Origin: Falsiroseomonas ponticola
GTDB lineage: Bacteria; Pseudomonadota; Alphaproteobacteria; Acetobacterales; Acetobacteraceae
Reading direction: 5' to 3'
Length of the DNA stretch: 64,000 nt
Assembly (NCBI RefSeq): GCF_016805305.1
Contig: NZ_JAERQN010000011.1
Location: 1-64,000, forward strand
The position numbers and the translations under genes are program-made. Shown here one piece after another: positions 54,171-62,747 of this stretch; position 1 is the stretch's first letter, and each line of letters opens with the position of its first letter. The notes below the pieces were generated by a model. The model worked only from the letters and a program-made list of their open reading frames with translations. It did no database searches and was not told the DNA's origin.

Positions 54171-56726
54171 TCAGCCCATCCGGTCGAACATCGCCCGGAA
54201 CTTGCCGTTGATGACGCCTTCCCCGCAGAACCGCTCCACGAAGGCGAGGCCCTGGGCGCGCAGGCGCGTCCAGGCCGCCTCGTCCTGGTAGAGCCAGGCA
54301 ATCGCCTCCGAGATCGCGCGTGGCCCGTCCGCCAGGGCGATGTCCTCCGCATGGGTCAGGCCCATGCCCTCCGCCGCCATGGTGGTGGCCACGCAGGGCA
54401 GGCCATGGGCCAGGCTTTCCAGGACCTTGCCCTTCACCCCCGCGCCATACCGCAATGGCGCAACCATGACGCGCTGGCGGTCCAGATAGGCATCGAGGTC
54501 CGGGACGAACCCCTCCAGCAGCACATCCGGCGCGGCGAGCGCATGGAAACGGTCCGGCATGTGGGACCCCGCGATGCGGAAGACGATGCCGGGCACCAGG
54601 CTGCGCAGATGCGGCATGACCTGGTCCACGAAGAAGGTCACGGCATCGACATTCGGCGTGTGGCGATAGCCGCCGAGGAAGGTGATGCCGCTGCGCGCCG
54701 CGAAGGCGGAGGGGCCGGGGCGCGCCTTCACCGTCCAGGGGATGACGTTCAGCCTCTCCTCCGGCACCGCGCCGGCGAGGTAGGCGGCCTCATGCGCGGA
54801 ATGGACGATGACCTGGTCGGCCATGGCGAGCGCCGTGACCTCCCGCGCCTTGACCGTGGCAGCCTCCTTCGCGATGGCGGGGTCGCCGGTGACGGCGGCT
54901 TCGCGTTCCAGCCGCAGATGGTGCAGGTCTGCGACCGAATAGATGATCCTCGCGTTCGGCATCGCGCTTCGGATCACGCCCGCATATTTGAAGGCGTTGA
55001 CGAAGCGGTGCAGGAAGACGGCGTCGAACTCCGCGCCGCGCTTGCGGATCACCTCCTCCACCGACCAGTACCAGGGGTGGTGCAGGCATTCGATGCCGAT
55101 GCCCTGCAGCGCGCGGGTGATGTCGCCGAGATGCGCCATGTTGTCGGCGGGCACGAAGGTGATCTTGGCGCCCAGCGCCTGCATGGCCCGCATATGGGCC
55201 AGCGCCGCGACCGATCCCGCATCCTCCAGCGGCGTCGGCGTCGTCTCATCGATGAAGAGGATGCGGCGCGTGACGCCACGCTCCTTCTCCAGCTCCGGCG
55301 CCTCGCCATTCAGGCGGTGGGACGCGAGCACGTCGCGCCAGCGGTCGAAGAACTTGCGGCCGTTCAGCAGCTGGTAGCGCTTGGCGCCGGTGCCCTTCAC
55401 ATCGGTGCCGCTGGTGATGCCCTCATGGTGCACCAGCGCCGAGAGCGGCTGGTAGAGCACGCGCAGCCCGCGCTTGCGGATGCGGAAGGCGAGGTCCGTG
55501 TCCTCGTAATAGGCGGGGCTGTAGTGGGTATCGAAGCCGCCCAGCGCCTCGAACACCGGGCGCGCCACCATGATGGAGGCGCCGGAGACGTAGTCCACGT
55601 CCCGCAGGTAGGAGATGCGGGGATCGTCGGGCTGGCTGCCGCGGCCGTAGTTCCACCCATCGCCCAGCCGCCAGACGATGCCGCCCGCTTCCTGCACGCT
55701 GCCATCGGGGAAGATGAGCTTGGAGCCGACGAGGCCCGCGTCCGGCACCTCCGCGAAGGTGTCGCGCAGCGTGTCCAGCCAGCCTTCCTTCACCTCCGTG
55801 TCGTTGTTCAGGAACAGCAGGTAGCGGCCACGCGCCGCGGCGGCGCCGGCATTGCAGGCCGCGATGAAGCCGCCATTGCGGGGATTGCGGAGATAGAGCA
55901 CCGCGCCGGCGGTGATGGCGGGCAGGAACAGCGTCTCGTCCGGCGAGGCATCGTCCACCACCACCACCTCGAAGCCCGTGCGCGGCAGCGCCTTCAGGAT
56001 GCTGGAGAGGCACTGGTAGGTATAGGCGAACTTGCCATGCACGGGGATGATGACGCTGACCTCGGGCTCCGCCACCTCCGGGAAGCGCAGCGCGGGGTAG
56101 CGCGCGCAGACATCCTGCAGGATGGCGGCGAGCCGATCGGAGTAGGAATGGGCAAGGTCGATCGTCGCCTGGGCGCGATCCTCGCCCGCCTGCTCCACCA
56201 GCGCCATGTAGCGCGGCAGCAGCGCGCCGAGCGCGCCCATCACCGGGCCGATCAGCTCCCGCATCGCGGCGGCGGAGGTGGCGGCGGCGCCGCGCGCCTC
56301 CAGCCCCGGCAGCAGCGCCGCCAGGTCCTCCGCCGTCATCGGCGGCTTCGGATTGTCCAGCACCAGGGGGGAATTGGAGAGGTCCTCGCCCTGTCCGGCG
56401 ATGCGGATGTGCAGGATGTGGCGCGGCGCGGTCAGCAGGTGCTGCGGCATGGCGATGTTGAAGCCGCAGAGCAGGCCGGGCGAGCCGCCGGGCGGGGCGA
56501 CGTCCGGGCGCCAGATATCGGCGCGGGTCCGCAGGATCAGCTGCTCCCCGTCCCACAGCTCGACCTGCAGCGGTTCGTGCGGGCGCGCGGGGTCCAGCGC
56601 CCAGCCATGCACATGGGTCTCCGTCCAGCCCTCCACCGTGCCATGCGGCCGGGCCGGGGGCGCCTGGCGCGGCGTGGCGGGCTGGCCGGCGGCGCCGCGC
56701 AGCAGGGCGAGCGTGCCACCCGTCAT
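54171..56726 (-). CDS. Two-domain glycosyltransferase (GT2 plus GT-B group 1)
   Basis: 851 residues. The first 220 are a linker-like N-terminal region with a beta-rich segment ([26 protein letters not shown]). GT2 domain from about 222: [64 protein letters not shown] near 300, and [24 protein letters not shown]-fold domain follows from about 490: [71 protein letters not shown]. It probably assembles a surface glycan. A sulfotransferase gene lies 120 bp upstream in the same direction. Confidence 0.92.
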   Translation of the reverse strand: MTGGTLALLRGAAGQPATPRQAPPARPHGTVEGWTETHVHGWALDPARPHEPLQVELWDGEQLILRTRADIWRPDVAPPGGSPGLLCGFNIAMPQHLLTAPRHILHIRIAGQGEDLSNSPLVLDNPKPPMTAEDLAALLPGLEARGAAATSAAAMRELIGPVMGALGALLPRYMALVEQAGEDRAQATIDLAHSYSDRLAAILQDVCARYPALRFPEVAEPEVSVIIPVHGKFAYTYQCLSSILKALPRTGFEVVVVDDASPDETLFLPAITAGAVLYLRNPRNGGFIAACNAGAAAARGRYLLFLNNDTEVKEGWLDTLRDTFAEVPDAGLVGSKLIFPDGSVQEAGGIVWRLGDGWNYGRGSQPDDPRISYLRDVDYVSGASIMVARPVFEALGGFDTHYSPAYYEDTDLAFRIRKRGLRVLYQPLSALVHHEGITSGTDVKGTGAKRYQLLNGRKFFDRWRDVLASHRLNGEAPELEKERGVTRRILFIDETTPTPLEDAGSVAALAHMRAMQALGAKITFVPADNMAHLGDITRALQGIGIECLHHPWYWSVEEVIRKRGAEFDAVFLHRFVNAFKYAGVIRSAMPNARIIYSVADLHHLRLEREAAVTGDPAIAKEAATVKAREVTALAMADQVIVHSAHEAAYLAGAVPEERLNVIPWTVKARPGPSAFAARSGITFLGGYRHTPNVDAVTFFVDQVMPHLRSLVPGIVFRIAGSHMPDRFHALAAPDVLLEGFVPDLDAYLDRQRVMVAPLRYGAGVKGKVLESLAHGLPCVATTMAAEGMGLTHAEDIALADGPRAISEAIAWLYQDEAAWTRLRAQGLAFVERFCGEGVINGKFRAMFDRMG

Positions 56727-56846
56727 CGATCGCTCGCGTCGCGGAATGGATGGCGCCGCATCGGCAGTTCCCCTGGCAGGCCCGCGCCCATCACGGCGCC
56801 GGGATCATCAATGCGGCAGCAGGCCGGCCGGCCGCAAGGGGCGCCC

Positions 56847-58256
56847 TCAGCCCAGCGGATCGAGCAGCGCCTGGGGCAGGGCGCGGACCCGCACCAGCCC
56901 CGCCCGGGCGACGGCCGCGTGCAGCGCGGTGGCATCCGCGAACCAGGCGGCATGCGGCCCGCCGGCGGCGAGGCGCGCGACCAGGTGTTCCGACCGGGCG
57001 CGCCGCCGCACGCTTTCATCGGAAATCGGCGCGGGCGCGCGGCCGATATTGAGGTCGCCGCGCACCTGGCTGCGGTCCAGATGCGCCTCGTAGCGCAGCT
57101 GCGCCGGCTCCACCGGCAGGCCGATGGCCGCCGCGATGCGGGGCAGCAGCCCGGCCGGGTCGGCGGCCAGGGCCTCGAAGCCGATCACGGTGCCGTCGTG
57201 GCGGCGCAGCACCGCCAGCATGCGGGCCAGGGCCTGGCGATACTTGTCGCACCACAGGGCGAATTGCCGCCCGTCCAGCGGCACCGCATCGCCCCACCAC
57301 TGGCCGCGGCGCTCGATCTCCGACAGGAAGGTATGGGCCGGGCGCCGCAGCAGCATCAGCGCGGCCGAGTCCAGCGGCAGCGGCGCCTGGTCGATCATCC
57401 GGCACAGGCCCTCCAGATAGGGCAGCTGCGCCGCGGTTTCCTTGACGAAGAGGCAGCGCTGCGTGTCGGGCGCGATGCCGGCCTTCTCCAGCAGCACCGG
57501 GATGCTGGCATCGCCGGGCCCTTCCAGCACCTGGCCGTTCCAGGGCTCGAACACCGCATCGACCTGCGAATGGACCTGGAACATCGCCGTCAGCAGCGTG
57601 GTGCCGGATCGCGGCAGGGCGAAGAGGCTGACGAAGCGGCCGGGCAGGCCGTCCGGTGCCTCGATGCCCGGCAGGGTCTCGCCCTCCGCCCCCTGCGTGC
57701 CGGCCAGCACCGCCACGCCGGCTTCGCCCTCCGCCGCGATGGCGTGGCGGGCGGAGGCGATGAGCACCACCGCCGCATCCGCGAAGCCCGCCGCCCGCAG
57801 CCGGTCCAGCTGCGCCCAGGCGGCGGGGCCGATGCCGCCGGGCAGCGGTGCCAGCACCAGGCCGCCCGTCCGCACCGCGCCGAGCCCGGCCTCCCACCCC
57901 CCGCCATCGCCCACCAGCAGGTCCGCCCGGCCCGGCGCCTGCGGCATGCCGTGCGGCGACAGCAGGCCGAGGCGGTGCAGCCCGGGGCCGGGGCTCTGCC
58001 GCGCGATGATCCGCAAATCCTGCCGCTGCGCCCAGCCCCGCCGCCGCAGCGCGATGCGCAGCGCGAGCTGCAGCGCGCGCTGCGGCGCGCCCTGCAGCGC
58101 CTGGTCCGTGGGCGGCGCCGCGGCATCGGTCTGCGGATCGACGAAGCCGTCGCGCCTCACCGCGCGGCGCACCGCATCCGCCGTGCCGGCCAGCCGGGCG
58201 CCGCGCCAGGCCCGGAAGGCGGCCTCCGCGCGGAAGGGGAGGAAGAGTTCGGGCAC
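56847..58256 (-). CDS. Sulfotransferase-family protein with long N-terminal extension
   Basis: 469 residues, GTG start at 58256. FALPRSGTTLLTAMFQVHS near residue 213 is the PAPS 5'-phosphosulfate-binding loop, LMLLRRPAHTFLSEIERRGQW near 295 the 3'-phosphate site. The first 200 residues are proline/arginine-rich with no clear domain (a RADLLVGDGGGWEAGLGAVRTGGLVLAPLPGG segment resembles an inactive methyltransferase-like fold). It could sulfate a glycan made by the neighbouring glycosyltransferase. Lies 14 bp after a 2-hydroxyacid dehydrogenase gene. Confidence 0.82.
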   Translation of the reverse strand: MPELFLPFRAEAAFRAWRGARLAGTADAVRRAVRRDGFVDPQTDAAAPPTDQALQGAPQRALQLALRIALRRRGWAQRQDLRIIARQSPGPGLHRLGLLSPHGMPQAPGRADLLVGDGGGWEAGLGAVRTGGLVLAPLPGGIGPAAWAQLDRLRAAGFADAAVVLIASARHAIAAEGEAGVAVLAGTQGAEGETLPGIEAPDGLPGRFVSLFALPRSGTTLLTAMFQVHSQVDAVFEPWNGQVLEGPGDASIPVLLEKAGIAPDTQRCLFVKETAAQLPYLEGLCRMIDQAPLPLDSAALMLLRRPAHTFLSEIERRGQWWGDAVPLDGRQFALWCDKYRQALARMLAVLRRHDGTVIGFEALAADPAGLLPRIAAAIGLPVEPAQLRYEAHLDRSQVRGDLNIGRAPAPISDESVRRRARSEHLVARLAAGGPHAAWFADATALHAAVARAGLVRVRALPQALLDPLG

Positions 58257-58270
58257 GCCCGGCGGGGCCT

Positions 58271-59296
58271 TCAGCTGTTGGGGCCACGCTCCATCGCATA
58301 GGGCTGCCAGCGGCGCAGGCCCGAATCCGGCAGCGTGGTCGGGTTGACGCAGGACATCGGCCAGCGGCCGGAGAGCACCAGCGCCAGTTCCTGCCCCGCG
58401 CGGCGCTTCCGCGCCTCATCGAAGCGGGCGGAGGCGCTGGCATTGTGCGGGCTCAGGATGATGTGCGGCATCTTCAGCAGCGGGTTGTCCGGGCTGGGCG
58501 GTTCCTGTTCCAGCACGTCGAGCCCCGCGCCCGCGATCCGCTTCGACTGCAGCGCCTCGATCAGCGCGGCCTCGTCCACCGTCGGGCCGCGGCCGGTGTT
58601 GATGAAGATGGCGCTGCGCTTCATGCGGGCGAAGTGCTTCGCCGTCAGCATCTTCCCCGTATCCGGCGTGGCGGGGGCGTGCATGGAGATGAAGTCGGAC
58701 TGGCTCAGCACCTCGTCCAGGCTGGCGGGCAGCACGCCGAGCGCGGACATGGTCAGCTCATCCACGAAGGGGTCATAGGCCATCAGGCGCAGCCCGAAGG
58801 CCTTGGCGCGGATGGCGACCAGGCGCGCGACGCGGCCGAAGGCGACGAAGCCCAGCGTCTGGCCCATCAGCCGCGGCACCTGCAGCAGCTGTGGCCGGCC
58901 TTCTCCCCAGCGGCCTTCGCGCACCATGCGGTCCTGTTCGATGCAGCGGCGATGCGTGGCCAGCAGCAGCATCATGGCGTGGTCGGCCACCTCCTCGATG
59001 AAGGTGTCGGGGCAGTTGGTGACGGGAATGCCCTTCGCCGTCGCGGCGACGACATCGACGTAATCGACGCCGACGGTGGCGCAGGTGATGACCTTGGCCT
59101 TCGGCGCGGCCGCGATCATCGCGGCGGTCAGCTTCATGCCCTTCATGTAGATGGCGTCCGCATCGCCGGCGGCGGCGATGAAGGCGGCCTCGTTCGGCGG
59201 GCATTCGACGATCTCGGCGCCCAGGCGTTCCAGCGCCTCCATCTCCAGCGCATAGCCGCCCGCGGCGGCGGCAGCGGGCGTCAGGATCTTCGGCAT
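58271..59296 (-). CDS. D-2-hydroxyacid dehydrogenase (D-3-phosphoglycerate dehydrogenase-like)
   Basis: 341 residues. Dinucleotide fold LGFVAFGRVARLVAIRAKAFG near 145; catalytic residues Arg in INTGRGPTVDE near 235, Glu in LDVLEQEPP near 264 and His in LSPHNASAS near 287. Substrate-binding VGVDYVDVVAATAKGIPVTN is the usual N-terminal loop. ATG at 59296, divergent from an SDR gene (115 bp). Likely reduces a 2-oxoacid; the substrate is unknown. Confidence 0.92.
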   Translation of the reverse strand: MPKILTPAAAAAGGYALEMEALERLGAEIVECPPNEAAFIAAAGDADAIYMKGMKLTAAMIAAAPKAKVITCATVGVDYVDVVAATAKGIPVTNCPDTFIEEVADHAMMLLLATHRRCIEQDRMVREGRWGEGRPQLLQVPRLMGQTLGFVAFGRVARLVAIRAKAFGLRLMAYDPFVDELTMSALGVLPASLDEVLSQSDFISMHAPATPDTGKMLTAKHFARMKRSAIFINTGRGPTVDEAALIEALQSKRIAGAGLDVLEQEPPSPDNPLLKMPHIILSPHNASASARFDEARKRRAGQELALVLSGRWPMSCVNPTTLPDSGLRRWQPYAMERGPNS

Positions 59297-59411
59297 GGCG
59301 TCTTGTTCCCCCAATTCGGATGCGGCGAACGGTTGCATGGGGGGCAGGGGGCGACAAGCGCGCCCGGGCTGGTAGGCTCGCGCATCAGCAATGCGGGGGA
59401 GGGAGGGCGCG

Positions 59412-60173
59412 ATGGCACGCCTGACGGGGAAGATCGCCTGGGTCACGGGCGCGGGCAGCGGAATCGGGGAGGCCGCGGCGCTGGCGCTGGCGGAGGAGGG
59501 CGCCACGCTGGTGCTGACCGGCCGCCGCCAGGCGCCGCTGGAGGATGTGGCAGCGCGCATCCGCGCCCGTGGCGGAGAGGCGCATGTGCAGGCCGCGGAC
59601 ATGATGGTGGGCGCGCAGGTCGCCGCCATCGGCGCCTTCCTGAAGGAGCGCTTCGGCCGGCTGGACGTGCTGGTGAACAATGCCGGGCTGAACATCACGC
59701 CGCGCCGCTGGGGCGTGCTGTCCATGGAAGGGGCGGATGAACTCATCCGCGGCAACCTCAACAGCGCCTTCTACGCCGCCACGGTGGCGCTGCCGCTGAT
59801 GCGGGACCAGCGCGACGGCGTGCTGATCCACACCGCCTCCATGGCCGGCCGCCTCGTCTCCCCCATGTCCGGCCCCGGCTACACCGCGGCCAAGCATGCG
59901 GTGGTGGCGATGAGCCATTCGATCAATGCCGAGGAATGCGTGAACGGCATCCGATCCTCGGTCGTGCTGCCGGGGGAGGTCGCGACGCCGATCCTCGACA
60001 AGCGGCCCAACCCCGTCAGCGCCGAGGAGCGCGCGAAGATGGTGCAGAGCGCCGATGTGGGCGATTTGATCCGCTACATCGCCTGCCTGCCGCCGCATGT
60101 GGTGCTGAACGAGGTCTGGATCACGCCGCGGCACAACCGCAGCCTGATCGCGACGCTGGAGCGGAAGCTGTAG
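59412..60173 (+). CDS. SDR-family oxidoreductase
   Basis: 253 residues, classical SDR: TGAGSGIGEAAA near 13, GRRQAP after the second strand (NADP type), NNAGLN near 89, TASMAGRLVSP with the serine, GYTAAKHA with Tyr and Lys, and a PGEVATPI loop. Single gene, preceded by GGGAGGG. It is divergent from the 2-hydroxyacid dehydrogenase and ends 3 bp from the convergent flavodoxin-fold gene. Confidence 0.92.
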   Translation: MARLTGKIAWVTGAGSGIGEAAALALAEEGATLVLTGRRQAPLEDVAARIRARGGEAHVQAADMMVGAQVAAIGAFLKERFGRLDVLVNNAGLNITPRRWGVLSMEGADELIRGNLNSAFYAATVALPLMRDQRDGVLIHTASMAGRLVSPMSGPGYTAAKHAVVAMSHSINAEECVNGIRSSVVLPGEVATPILDKRPNPVSAEERAKMVQSADVGDLIRYIACLPPHVVLNEVWITPRHNRSLIATLERKL

Positions 60174-60176
60174 CGG

Positions 60177-60824
60177 CTATTCCTCCACGCCCGGGAAGGG
60201 ATTCTGCCGCAGCAGCGCCGCCATGTGGGCGGCGTTGCTGGCCAGCATGTCGGCGGTCTGCTGCACCTTCTCGGGCGTCTGCTTCAGGTCCTTGAAGTCC
60301 TTGTCGCCCATCGCCTCCCCCACCCAGTAGCAGGCGGCGCCGGGCGGGATGGTCCAGCCGACATCGTTCAGCGCCTGGAACATCAGGGCGGAGGAGGCAT
60401 GGGCGCCATCCTCATTGCCCACGATGGCGCAGACCGCGACCTTGCCGGTGCTGGGCATGCGGCCCTGGTCGTCCGTCTCGTCCAGGAAGGCGTCCATCCG
60501 TTCCAGCACGCGCTTGGCGATGCTGCTGGGCTGGCCGAGCCAGATGGGCGTGCCGAGGATCAGGATGTCATGGCGCAGGATCTTCGCGCGGAGCGCGGGC
60601 CATTCATCGCCCTCGCCCTCGTCGGATGTGACGCCCGGCTTGATGTTGAGGGCCGCGACGCGGACCGTTTCCGTCACCGTGACGTCATGCTCGCCCAGCG
60701 CCTTGGCCAGCACGGCGATCATCGTGTCGGTGGAGGAGGTCTCGCTGGCGTCGGACTTCAGCGTGCAGTTGAGGGCGATGGCGGTGAGGGGCACTGGGGA
60801 ACACTCCGGCTTCGGCGATGACAA
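60177..60824 (-). CDS. Flavodoxin-fold/NADPH-dependent FMN reductase-family protein
   Basis: 215 residues. AIALNCTLKSDASETSSTDTMIAVLAKAL is the phosphate-binding start, and HDILILGTPIWLGQPSSIAKRVLERMDAFLDE is the flavodoxin-like FMN loop typical of NAD(P)H:FMN or quinone reductases. VAVCAIVGNEDGAHASSALMFQALNDVGWTIPPGAACYWVGEAMG is the third conserved segment. It is the last gene of the sugar-type ABC operon, 25 bp after the permease. Confidence 0.88.
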   Translation of the reverse strand: MSSPKPECSPVPLTAIALNCTLKSDASETSSTDTMIAVLAKALGEHDVTVTETVRVAALNIKPGVTSDEGEGDEWPALRAKILRHDILILGTPIWLGQPSSIAKRVLERMDAFLDETDDQGRMPSTGKVAVCAIVGNEDGAHASSALMFQALNDVGWTIPPGAACYWVGEAMGDKDFKDLKQTPEKVQQTADMLASNAAHMAALLRQNPFPGVEE

Positions 60825-60849
60825 GCGCCATCGCCGAGGCCGGGTTCCG

Positions 60850-61752
60850 TCACTCCTTCACCGCCCCCGTCAGGCTGCTGACGTAGTAGTCCACGAAGAA
60901 GCTGTAGAAGATCGCGACCGGCAGGGATCCCAGCAGCGACCCCGCCATCAGCGCGCCCCATTGGTAGACGTCGCCCGTCACCAGCTCCGTCAGGATCGCG
61001 ACGGGCACGGTCTTGTTCTCGCTGCTCTGGATGAAGGCGAGGGCGTAGATGAATTCGTTCCAGGAGAGCGTGAAGCTGAAGATGCCCGCCGAGATCAGGC
61101 CCGGGATCGCCAGCGGCAGGGTGATCTGGCGCAGGATCTGCAGGCGCGACGCGCCATCGATCAGCGCGCATTCCTCCAGCTCATAGGGGATCGACTTGAA
61201 GTAGCCGATCAGCAGCCAGGTGCAGAAGGGCACCAGGAAGGTCGGGTAGGTCAGGATCAGCGCGAAGGGCGTGTCGAACAGCCCAAGCCGCACCACCATC
61301 GTCGCCAGCGGGATGAAGAGGATGGAGGGCGGCACCAGGTAGGCCAGGTAGATGGCGAGGCCGACATACTGGCTGCCGCGGAAGCGCAGCCGCTGGATGG
61401 CATAGGCCGCCAGCGTGCTGGAGAGCAGCGACAGGAAGGTCGCCGCGATGGAGACCAGCATCGTCGTCCACAGCCAGTGCGGATAGCTGGTGTTGAACAG
61501 CAGGTGCCGGATGTGGTCGAGCGTCGGCGAGCTGATCCAGAAGGGGTTGTGGGTGGCGTAGTCGTACAGCTCCGCATTCGGTTTGAAGGCCGTCACCGTC
61601 ATCCAGTAGAAGGGGAAGAGCAGGATCAGCAGGAAGCAGGCCAGCGGGACATAGAGCATCACCACCCGCCGGGACTTGCTGTCCCAGCTCAGCATCTCCG
61701 GCGCCGCGGTGGCGGTGTTGGAGGAGGCGGCGGCCGCGGCGGCGTCAGTCAT
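60850..61752 (-). CDS. Sugar-type ABC transporter permease (MalG-like)
   Basis: 300 residues with six membrane segments. MalG-type EAA loop: CALIDGASRLQILRQITLPLAIPGLISAGIFSFTLSWNEFIYALAF. Start overlaps the MalF-like stop by 8 bp. Forms the channel with that subunit; the ATPase gene is not in the window and may lie elsewhere or be shared. Confidence 0.93.
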   Translation of the reverse strand: MTDAAAAAASSNTATAAPEMLSWDSKSRRVVMLYVPLACFLLILLFPFYWMTVTAFKPNAELYDYATHNPFWISSPTLDHIRHLLFNTSYPHWLWTTMLVSIAATFLSLLSSTLAAYAIQRLRFRGSQYVGLAIYLAYLVPPSILFIPLATMVVRLGLFDTPFALILTYPTFLVPFCTWLLIGYFKSIPYELEECALIDGASRLQILRQITLPLAIPGLISAGIFSFTLSWNEFIYALAFIQSSENKTVPVAILTELVTGDVYQWGALMAGSLLGSLPVAIFYSFFVDYYVSSLTGAVKE

Positions 61753-62698
61753 TGGACTCTCCCTGCTGCCACTTGCGCCGGGCGAGGCCGAAGTAGCTGA
61801 ACAGCGTCGCGAAGACGAGGAAGGGGATCATGGCCACCGCGATGGCCGCACCCTCGCCGAGCTGCCCGCCCGGGATGCCGCGCTGGAAGGCGAGCGTGGC
61901 CATGAGGTGCGTGGAATTCACCGGCCCGCCGCGCGTGATGGCATAGACCAGCTGGAAATCCGTGAAGGTGAAGATGATGCTGAAGGTCATCACGATGGCC
62001 AGGATGGGCATCAGCATCGGGAAGGTGATGTGGCGGAAGCGCTGCCAGGGCGTGGCGCCGTCCAGCAGCGCGGCCTCGTAGAGCGAGGGCGAGATGGTCT
62101 GGAGCCCCGCCAGCAGCGAGATCGCGACGAAGGGGATGCCGCGCCAGATATTGGCGAAGATCAGCGACCAGCGCGCGGGCCAGGCGGTGTTGATGAAGTC
62201 GATGGGCTGCGTCGTGAAGCCCATCTTCATCGCGAGGTAGGAGATGATGCTGAACTGCGGGTCGTAGATCCACCAGAAGGCGATGGCGGACAGCACCGTC
62301 GGCACGATCCAGGGCAGCAGGATGATGGCCCGCAGCAGCGACTTCATCGGCAGGTGCTGGTTCAGCAGCAGCGCGAGCCAGAGGCCGAGGCCGAATTTCC
62401 CGATGGTCGCGACGCCGGTGTAGAAGACGCTGTAGAAGACCGAGTTCAGGAAGATGGGGTCTTCCATCAGGTACTGGAAATTCTCCAGCCCCACCCAGAT
62501 GCCCGGCCGCCCGATGGTGGTGTCCGTGAAGGCGAGCCAGACGCCGAGGCCGAGCGGATAGGTGAGGAAGGTCATCAGCAGCCCGACCGCGGGGGCCAGG
62601 CAGACGATGATCAGGAAGGCCTTGTTGTCGAACAGCCGGGCGAGCGCGCCGGGTTGCTGGCGCGTCTTGGTCCAGACGGGCGCGGTGGTGGCGGACAT
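61745..62698 (-). CDS. Sugar-type ABC transporter permease (MalF-like)
   Basis: 317 residues with six or more hydrophobic helices. MalF-type EAA loop: EAALLDGATPWQRFRHITFPMLMPILAIVMTFSIIFTFTDFQLVYAI. The ATG at 62698 gives a short hydrophilic N-terminus (MSATTAPVWTKTRQQPG). 49 bp downstream of the binding-protein gene. Confidence 0.93.
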   Translation of the reverse strand: MSATTAPVWTKTRQQPGALARLFDNKAFLIIVCLAPAVGLLMTFLTYPLGLGVWLAFTDTTIGRPGIWVGLENFQYLMEDPIFLNSVFYSVFYTGVATIGKFGLGLWLALLLNQHLPMKSLLRAIILLPWIVPTVLSAIAFWWIYDPQFSIISYLAMKMGFTTQPIDFINTAWPARWSLIFANIWRGIPFVAISLLAGLQTISPSLYEAALLDGATPWQRFRHITFPMLMPILAIVMTFSIIFTFTDFQLVYAITRGGPVNSTHLMATLAFQRGIPGGQLGEGAAIAVAMIPFLVFATLFSYFGLARRKWQQGESND

Positions 62699-62747
62699 GG
62701 TCCCTCCCGGCGGGGAGGGGCCGGCCACGAGGGCCGGCCCCGGTTTT

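Noticed and set aside
54084-58301. A 1405-codon plus-strand open frame over the glycosyltransferase and sulfotransferase genes
   Set aside because: Composition is typical of antisense shadow in GC-rich DNA (many His, Arg, Gln, Gly), with no domain; the minus-strand genes carry full motifs.
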